DNA from: an uncultured Polycyclovorans sp.
GTDB lineage: Bacteria > Pseudomonadota > Gammaproteobacteria > Nevskiales > Nevskiaceae
Direction: 5' to 3'
Assembly (NCBI GenBank): GCA_936928855.1
Contig: CAKZHZ010000047.1
Location: forward strand, 7,803 to 71,802
DNA length: 64,000 nt
Part shown: positions 36,101-43,900 of the stretch, one piece after another
Numbering within the stretch: the stretch's first letter is position 1
Layout: every line of letters begins with the position of its first letter
Translations under genes and position numbers: made by a program
Notes under the pieces: generated by a model
What the model was told of the DNA's origin: nothing
Database searches by the model: none
Seen by the model: the letters and a program-made list of their open reading frames with translations, nothing else

Positions 36101-37903
36101 TTCCCGAGCGGCCGGAAATTGCACGCAGAGATCACGCAGCATGCCTGCGTACTGCGCCCCTTCCCCGGGGAACAGGAAGCAGAGCTTGCCGGGGGCGGTG
36201 CCGTGCCCGTAGTGGAGGCCATTCCGGGTCTTGAACGGGCGCGCGTCCTCTTTGGCGAGCTTGTCGTGGGCCTGCCCCAGCTTCTTCTGCAGGTCATCGA
36301 GATCGCTGGCGATGATGGCGAGGCGATGGGGGCCCTCGGCCGTGGTCGCGCAATGCTGTGCCACCGAGGACAGCTGCGGTCGCGGCGTCAGTTGCAGGCG
36401 TTGCTGGAGCTGCGCCACACGCGCGGCCAGGGCAGCCCGATCCGCAGCAGCCAGCATCACCAGTTCGCCATCGCTGGGGGCATGCAACACCGGCACCTGA
36501 ACGGGACGGTTCTGGGGCCGGTGTTCCTCCAGCAGTACGTGGGCGTTGATACCGCCAAACCCGAAGGCATTGGCGCCCGCCCGACGTGGTTTGCGGGGGT
36601 CGTGTACCCAGGGTCTGGCCTCTGAATTCAGGTAGAACGGCGTCCGTTCCAGTTTCAGGTGCGGGGCCGGGGCATCGATCAGCATCGGCGGCAGCACCTT
36701 CTGATGCAGTGCCAGCGTCACCTTGATCAGGCTGGCCGCACCGGAGGCCGGGATGGCATGACTGATCTGGCTTTTCACCGAGCCGAGCGCGATATGCGGC
36801 AGCGTGCCCTGTCGCTCGCCGAAGATAGCCGTGAGCGACTGAATCTCGGTTCGGTCGCCCAGCGGAATGCCGGTGGCGTGCGCCTCGATCAGGCTGACGG
36901 TGGCCGGGTCGATGCCGCTGGCCTCGTAGGCCCGTCGCATCGCCACCACCTGGCCTTCGCTGCGCGGGGCGAACAGCCCCTTGGCACGCCCGTCGCTGGC
37001 GACACCGATGCCCTTGATGACGGCATAGATCCGATCGCCGTCGCGCTCGGCATCAGCCAGGCGCTTGAGTACGACCACACCACAGCCCTCACCCAGCAGG
37101 GTACCGGTGCCTGCCGCGTCGAACGGACGGATCCGTTCGCGGGACAGGGCGTTGATCTGGGAGAAGATCATGTAGCTGTGCGGCGGCGTCTGTGCATGGA
37201 CACCGCCGGACAGCATCAGATCACAACGCCCGAGCTGCAGTTCGCGGCAGGCCTGTTCAAGGGCCACCAGTGACGACGCACAGGCGGCATCCACGATGCA
37301 GTTGGGGCCCATCAGGTCGAGCCGGTTGGCGATGACCCCGGTGGTCACATTGGGGATCAGGCCGGGCAGCATCTCCGGATTGAAGGGCGGCAGCTGCGCA
37401 CGCAGACCTTCACGCAGGGCATCCAGCTCGGTATCGCTGAGGTCCGGGCGGACCTTGGCGACGAGGTCGACCATCTGATCGATCTCGTTGCCGTGGGCGA
37501 TCAGGTTGGCCGCACCGCGGTTGGTGTTGTTGCCACGCCCGAGAATGACCCCGGCGCGCTCGTGGTCGAATGGCTTGTCGAGGTAGCCACTGTCGCGCAG
37601 GGCGTCGCGCGACTGTTTGAGCGCCAGAAAGTGATCCGGCTCGCGCCCGTCCACGGTGTTGGGCATGACCCCGAACTCCCGCGGATCGAACTCCGCCAGG
37701 TCGTGCAGCCAGCCGCCCTGTGCCGTATAGACCCGGTTGGGTGCACGACCCTCGCGATCGAGTACGCCACGAGACCAGGCTTCCGGTGCTTCGCTGACGC
37801 AGTAGCGGCGGTCGAGGATGTTCTGCCAGTAGGCCGGCACATCGCGCGAGCCGGCGTAGACGCCGGACATGCCGATGATGGCGATGTCCAGGGCTTCAGC
37901 CAC
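33104..37903 (-). CDS. Multidomain synthase: KS - AT - DH - phosphopantetheinyl transferase
   Basis: A PUFA/PKS-type protein of ~1599 residues. I start at GTG 37903, which overlaps the previous stop by eight bases and lies just before the KS; GTG 37942 adds 13 residues. KS (~5-450): active Cys208 in DAACASS, His in EAHATGIPLGD and SVKSQISHAIPASG. AT (~580-900): FLFPGEGAQYAG, Ser676 in GHSTGE, AYHT. A Pro/Ala linker follows. DH/hot-dog (~1030-1330): His1059 in LQDHTIGG, Asp in LDAAMLDAAGQ. PPTase (~1390-1590): SISHSRR, GLDYQ (D1485), WSSKEAAAK (E1531). GLDYQ has Gln where Sfp-type enzymes mostly have Glu. It contains no ACP, so it must work on ACPs of its neighbours. Confidence 0.88.
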   Translation of the reverse strand: MAEALDIAIIGMSGVYAGSRDVPAYWQNILDRRYCVSEAPEAWSRGVLDREGRAPNRVYTAQGGWLHDLAEFDPREFGVMPNTVDGREPDHFLALKQSRDALRDSGYLDKPFDHERAGVILGRGNNTNRGAANLIAHGNEIDQMVDLVAKVRPDLSDTELDALREGLRAQLPPFNPEMLPGLIPNVTTGVIANRLDLMGPNCIVDAACASSLVALEQACRELQLGRCDLMLSGGVHAQTPPHSYMIFSQINALSRERIRPFDAAGTGTLLGEGCGVVVLKRLADAERDGDRIYAVIKGIGVASDGRAKGLFAPRSEGQVVAMRRAYEASGIDPATVSLIEAHATGIPLGDRTEIQSLTAIFGERQGTLPHIALGSVKSQISHAIPASGAASLIKVTLALHQKVLPPMLIDAPAPHLKLERTPFYLNSEARPWVHDPRKPRRAGANAFGFGGINAHVLLEEHRPQNRPVQVPVLHAPSDGELVMLAAADRAALAARVAQLQQRLQLTPRPQLSSVAQHCATTAEGPHRLAIIASDLDDLQKKLGQAHDKLAKEDARPFKTRNGLHYGHGTAPGKLCFLFPGEGAQYAGMLRDLCVQFPAAREWFDFLEETVVPGERDSRAPIVFAPPTAIDEATRSATEQRLFDMDIASETVFAASMALFDVLTGLGLRADAMLGHSTGENTALTASRVRRFSDRREIADTVRDLNRIYRELDARGEIAEGALLTIGALKPDRREALLAQTGSDIVVAMDNCPNQLVIFGSREAVSAVREREAAEGAICAELPFGRAYHTALFKPIADAYREYFAGIDFGEGIATLYSARSAAPFSHDAADIRELVAQQWESRVRFTDTIERLHRDGYRVFVEVGPSSNLTGFVSDILRGTDDVVVVGTDSRRKTGLAALRSALAQLFAAGVPFPPAGLFAHRDIAPMAEPAAATPVPRLNLMMPRLKWPDDLPVPPLPIEAAPAPSSGPVATASPNAPADPRQLALQTHFALMRDFLDSQARVMGLAAAAPAASPPPAVSPAETVRFPLLQRATQQQDGQRIVFEQRLQLDEEIFLQDHTIGGAPSAHDPSLLPIPVVPFTFSMELLSEAAQRVTGRSDLRVVGLDQVRGSRWLSLDEGELHLRVVMEPRPGSDGTLQVFGRIFALGIGGPPGGLAVFEGLVRLAPHYETPPAARPWSAPDAHAACNNPDGELYAHGMFHGPRLQGVQHIRRWGENAIEADLVAIPTQDYFRSIRMPSFELDAAMLDAAGQLAGYWLTEKHTWGFNCFPFRLARFHVYAPPPPPGTKVLCRMTLQMTGEQLLEASMDMIGPDGQVIMRADHWEDRKFSVPQRLYDYRLQPQRRTMSQPWLRSLPSLKHHYLRLMEPFAHDFLDEGGGIWRRMLAHMVLGHRERKVFYSLPANSTRREEWLMGRIAAKEALREWLKDVHNHDLASADIELLADADGRPRASCARLPDLALPTVSISHSRRWAAASLSMPGAPCGLDYQRLDHVDPDLLVAGALTDLERALLQPWKDQPTYSQVTVALWSSKEAAAKSHGEGLGGRPVDWRVVSLTDGPLPARAMVEHKGWRYAIDLIYPSPGEVVAFCCERSDVTLPQPA

Positions 37904-40900
37904 GATGACTGGCCTCGCCGGCAAGGCGGTTGAGTGCCGCACTCATGTGCCCCTCGCAGCGTTCCATCGCCAGTGCCACACGGCCCTCGGTGTCGATGAA
38001 CCATGCGTCGTAGCGGACGGCGTTGGCCTGCTCATCGGGGAGCATGCGCAGGGCCAGCCGTAGCGGCTGATCCAGCGTCGCACCGGCGAAGCGTTGCACG
38101 CGACCGAACGCCGAGGGCAGTGCGGTCATGTCGTGCTGAACACGCGACCACACGATGGCCAGCTGCGGCGCCAGGTCCAGCAGACCCGGATCGAACAGCC
38201 ATTGTCCCGGCCGTTCCACCCAGGCGGTGACCTCGGCGCCCCGCACTTGGGCATCGATGCCGGCCCGGGCGACGCCGTCGATGCGATCGATCAGCTGGAA
38301 GCGCGGTCCATGGAACAGATAGCGGTGGTAGGCATCACTGGCGCTTACCGGCTGCGCCTCCGCCAGGGCGGCAAGGTCGAGTTTCGGCGCAGCGGGCAGC
38401 TGTTCCACCAGGCAGACGGTTGCCCGATAGCAGGGCCGCTTCTGCGCGGGGTCTACCATTTCCACGGTAATCGACTGGGTGCCGGCATCCGAGTGGGAGG
38501 AAGCCCGTGCACGCAGCTGGATCAGTCGTTCACCATCGCGCTCCAGCGTGATGCCGTTGAACTGCCGCAGATCGCGGATTTCGCTGACCTGCCAGCCCGG
38601 CCATGCGGCTGCCGCAAACTGTGCCATCCATTCGGCAGCGCCGGCCGCCGGCAACACCAGCTTGCCATCGATGCGGTGGTCCAGCAGATAGGGATCGCGC
38701 CCGGCACTGAACACATGATCCAGGGTCATGGCGCCGCCGGGTCCCATCCGCGGAGCGTGGGCGATCAGCACCAGATCGTTGGCGGCGGCGGTTGGGGGGT
38801 TCACCGGATCAGCCTCTCCCTCGCCCCAGCGACCACGACCGGCCACCAGCTCGACGTCGCTACGGGCTCCGTGTCGCAGTTCGTCGATCCAGAAGCGCCG
38901 GCCGGCGGGCACCGGAATCGGTTCGATGCCCTGTGCGCGGAAGCCGTCGCGAACGGCCTCGCTGGCCATGCCCGCGTCCCAGGGGCCCCAGTTGACCGCC
39001 ATCACCCGGGTGTCGGGCCAGCGCCGGTGCAGCGCCCAGGCCATGCGGTTGAGGGTTTCGTTTGCGGCAGCGTAATCCGATTGCCCGCGATTGCCGAAGC
39101 GACCCGCCACCGAGGTGAAGAAGCAGAGCAGTTTCAGGCTGTCCGGTCGCAGGTGGTCCGCCAGCACGCGGGCGCCGTCGAGCTTGGTGCCGATGACGCG
39201 CCGGAACGATGCCTCGGTTTTGTCCACCACCAGCTTGTCCTCGATCACGCCGGCACCATGAATCACGGCATCAATGCGGCCGTGTTGCTGATAGAGCTGA
39301 TCAAGCAGTCCGGCAAACGCGCCAGCATCCCGTACGTCACAGGCCTGGTAGTCGACACTGGCACCCGTCTCGCGCAAGCGAGCAAGGTTATGGCGGATCT
39401 CCCGGGCCGCCATCAGGGCCTGAATGCGACGGTCGATTTCGGCAGGGCGCGGCGTCTCACCGGCCTTGCGGGCTTCGCCGACGAAATGGCTACGCAGGGC
39501 GGCTGCGTCGGTCAGCGCAAGGGTGGCGTCCGCTTCTGCCGGGGGCTCGGCGGTGCGGCCGATCAGCACGAAGCGCATGCCGGGGACCGCCATCGCCTCC
39601 AGCAGTTCGGCAGTGATGCCACGGGCGCCACCGGTGGCCAGGACCACCCAGTCAGCCGCGGGTTCGAGCCCGACACCTGAGCCCACGGACTGCGCCAGCA
39701 CTCGGCTGCCGGTGCGCTCGCTGCCGATGTATCCCACTTCCGGAGCGGGGTCGTCGCACAGCAGCTCGTCGCACAGGGCGGCAACAATCTCGGTATCGGT
39801 CTGTCCGTCGAAATCGACGGCGCGCAGGCGTGCTTCCGGGTATTCGAAGCGGAGGCAGTTGAGCATGCCGTTGAGGCCGCCCGCCAGCAGGTCGCCATCG
39901 CCTTCGCTGTCACGCCCGAAGCTGCCGCCAAGGCGCGATGCTGCAATCAGGCGGATGCCGTCGAACGCCTTGCCCATCGCCTGCGCAAGGTTCAGCAAGG
40001 GCAGCAGGTGGGCGCCAATACCATCGGCATCAGGCGTCGGTGTCAGACCCGAGAGGTGCAGCACCGCCTTGACCGGCGTGCCTGCGGCTGCGGCGGCTTG
40101 TAGCGCGCCACGCAGATCGTCGGGCCCAAGTTGCTGCAGGGTGGTGGGGTTCAGGCCCTCGGCCCGCAGGCGGGCGCTGAGCGCCTCGGTAATGGCCTCC
40201 GGGCCACCCAGTACCAGCGTCGCGCCGCTCAGCGTCTTGCGATGCGGCGGCAGCGGTGCCGGAACCGGTCGAACCACGTATCGGGGAATGGAGGATGCAC
40301 TGTCCCGGTCCTCGGTGCCGCCGTTGTCCGTCGCAGCGTCTGCCACAACGGGGGGGGTGGCAGCGGGGGGCGCGGCCTGGGGCGTCAGCGCATCCAGCGC
40401 CTGCAGCACTGCATTGAGGCTGCGGGCTTGCGTAAGCGACTCCATCCCGGCCTGCAGCGCCTGGCCGATTGCCGGCGGCAGGGCTTGCTGCAGCGCACCG
40501 ATGATTTCCACCCGTTTGATGGAATCCACGCCCAGATCCGCTTCGAGGTCGGCATCCAGCGCCAGCATGTCTTCCGGGTATCCGGTGCGTTCGGCGACGA
40601 TCCCCAGCAGCAGCGCCGGATACGCCGGCGCGGCGGGCGATGCGGCCGGCGAGGCAGGTGCGGCGGCGGGGGCAGGCGATGAAGCGGCGGGCATCACGGT
40701 ATCCAGCGCCGCCAGTACGGCGTTGAGTGTGCGGGCCTGTGTGAAGCGCTCCATCTCGGCCTGCAAGGCCTGCCCCGCCTCGGCCGGCAGGGCCTTCTGC
40801 AGGGCGCCGACAATTTCCACCCGCTTGATCGAGTCAATGCCGAGATCGGCTTCCAGGTCGGCATCGAGGCCAAGCATGTCCTCGGGGTAACCGGTGCGTT

Positions 40901-43900
40901 CGGCGACGATCCCCAATAGCAGCGGACGCGGGTCCATCGCAGTGTGGGCGGCCGGCGGCGCTGACGTTTCGGCCTGGGGCGCCAAGGGCGCTGCCGGCGC
41001 GATGGCGGCGAGGGCGGTCAGTACCGCGTTCAGCGTGCGTGCCTGGGTGAAGGTTTCCATCTGGGCATGCAGGGCTGTGCCGGTATCAGCCGGCAGTGCC
41101 TTCTGCAGCGCACCGATGATCTCCACCCGTTTGATGGAGTCCACGCCCAGATCCGCTTCGAGATCAGCGTCGAGCGCCAGCATGTCCTCCGGATAGCCGG
41201 TGCGTTCAGCGACGATACCGAGCAGCAGGGCACGCAGGTCGACAGCGGGGGCGTGCGCCGCTGCCGGCGCCGCGGGAGCCGCTGCGGCCGGCATTTCCGT
41301 GGGCAGCGGTGCCACCGCATCCAGCGCGGTCAGGATCGCGGCCAGGCTGCGAGCCTGTGTGAACTGTTCCATGTGGGCTTGCAGCGCGCTGCCGATGGTG
41401 TCCGGCAGGGCCTTCTGGAGCGCCCCCATGATCTCGACGCGCTTGATCGAGTCGACGCCGAGGTCGGCCTCGAGGTCGGCGTCCAGGCCGAGCATGTCCT
41501 CCGGATAGCCGGTGCGTTCGGCGACGATGCCCAGCAGTACCGCGCGACGGTCCACCTGCACCTGCACCTGCGTCGCTGCCGGGTTCGAAACTTCGGGGCT
41601 GGCCGGTGGTGTCGCGGCTATCGCGGCAACCGGTGCCGTTGCGGTTGTAGCGGCGGGATTCGCTACAGGTGGCGGCACCGCGAGGGTGGGGGGTGCCATC
41701 GGTGCCGGGGCGGCGGTTCCGGGTGGGAGGGCACCGAGCGCCTGTTGCAGGACCCGCTCCTGAAGCGCCAGGAACTGCTGCATGGTCTGCTGGTAGGCGA
41801 GCAATGCATCACTGCCGATGCCGGTGGGCAGGGCTGGCGCGGCCGCCGGTGCCGCGGGAGGTGTCACGGCGCCTGAGGGCGGGGCGGCGGCGGTTGCCGC
41901 CGCTGCCCGCGCAGCATCGGCGGTAGCGCGTGTCAGTGCCGGCAGACTGCCGGTACGACGCTCGCGGTCCTGCTGTGGACGGGCGCAGCCGCCGCTGACC
42001 ATCCAGACATGGGCGGGCAGTGCAGGCTCGGCTGCTGCCTGGGCCAGCGCGGTGATCTCCACCATGGGCAGATCGCGGCCGTCGAACAGGCGCTGCGCCT
42101 GCAAGGCCACGCCGCGGGTCCACAACTCCGCCAGGCCGAGCAGCAGGCCGCGCAAGCCACCACCCTGGCCATCGAGAGAGACCGTGGCGGTGTCGGCGCG
42201 ACCGTCGAGAATGGCGCGAGCCATGTTGGCGCAGATGCTCTTCGGCCCCAGTTCGACGAACAGGCGGCAGCCCTGGTCGGCCATGGCCGTGATTTCCTTG
42301 ACGAACTCCACGCTGGACAGCAGGTGCTCGTCGAGCAGGGCCTTCATGGCCCCCGGGTCATCCGGATACGGGGCGCCACTGCGATTGCTGTAGACCGGCA
42401 CCTCGCCACGGACGAAGGCGGTCGACTGGATCGCCGCGGACAGCGGTGGTCGGGCACCCGCCACCAACTCGGTATGGAATGCGCCGGAGACGGGCAGCGG
42501 CGTGCAGCGCAGGCCGGCCTTGCCCAACGCTTCCACCGCCGCTTCGACGGCGGCGCGGGGGCCGGAGATCACGCTCTGGCCCGGACTGTTGTGGTTGGCC
42601 ACGCGGACGCCTTCGAAGGCCTCCAGCTGGGACTCGATGGCAGACCGGTCACCCTGGACCGCCGCCATGGTGCCGGGAACCGAGGCGGCACTGGCGTCAG
42701 CCATCGCAGCCCCCCGCACGGCCGACAGCCGCAGGCAGTCCTCGGCGGAAATGACGCCGGCGGCGGCCAGCGCGACGTACTCGCCATAGCTATGGCCTGC
42801 GGTTGCCTGCGGCTGCAGGCCGAGGCGGCGGGCCAAGGCGAGATACCCCAGTGCCACCGCGCCGATGGCAGGCTGCGCCACGCGGGTATCGGTGAGCGCC
42901 TGTTGCTGGGCCTGCTCGGTCGCCGCATCGAAGGCCGAGGGTGGCAGAGCGTAGTCGGACAGGCGACGTGGCAGCTGTGCCGCCAGCGTGCGATCGGCCA
43001 GTTCCAATGCGCCGCGAATCTCGTCGAAATAGAGCCCGGTCTCGCGCCCCATATTGAGGTGTTGCGCGCCCTGGCCCGGGAACAGGAAGGCCAGTGCCGG
43101 CGCTACGGCGGGGGTCTCACGATTGAGTCGTGCGCCCGGCGGCAGCGGCTTGCCCTCATGCAGATGGGCCAGCACGGCGTCCAGATCACGGTGCAGGGCG
43201 TTGAAATCCTGGGCGACCAGGGCCAGCGTCACCGGGGCGTCAGCGTGACGACCCGCCGCACCCGCCAGCGATTGTGCCAACGTGCCGAGCTTCAGGCGCC
43301 CGGGGGCCCGCGCCACCGGAACCAGCTGCTCGATCTGCTGTTGCAACTGGGCGACATCACGAGCGCGGAAGACCAGCAGCTCCTGCGGCCACTGGTCGTG
43401 TCCGGCAGCGGCGGGTTGAGCACCCTGGTACTCCTCCAGCACAGCGTGGAAGTTGGTGCCGCCGAAGCCGAACGCCGACACGCCCGCGCGCCGGGGGTGA
43501 TCGGGGTGCGCCACCCAGGGCCGCGGCTGCTTCAGCAGATAGGCCGGAGCATCCGCCGCGGCCAGGGGTTCGATGGGAGCGTCGACGCCAAAGTGCGCCG
43601 GCTGCACCCGGTGGTACAGCGACAGTGCCATCTTGATCAGGCCGGCCACGCCGGCGCTGGCCTTGGTGTGACCGACCAGGGTCTTCACCGAGCCGACGGC
43701 GACCGTCTGCGGCGCCGCCTTTTCCGCGCGCAGGGCGCGGGTGATGGTCTCGGCCTCGGCCTTGTCACCCACCGGCGTGCCGGTGCCGTGCGCCTCGAAC
43801 AGGCTCAGGGTGCTGGGCGAGAAGCCGGCCTTGGCATAGGCGCGGTTGAGTGCGCGGATCTGGCCATCAGGGCGCGGCGCGGTGAGGCCCAGCGCCTTGC

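Noticed and set aside
36950..37942. Second KS as a chain-length factor (inactive KS)
   Set aside because: The active Cys in DAACASS and both His motifs are present, so it is a condensing KS and not a CLF.
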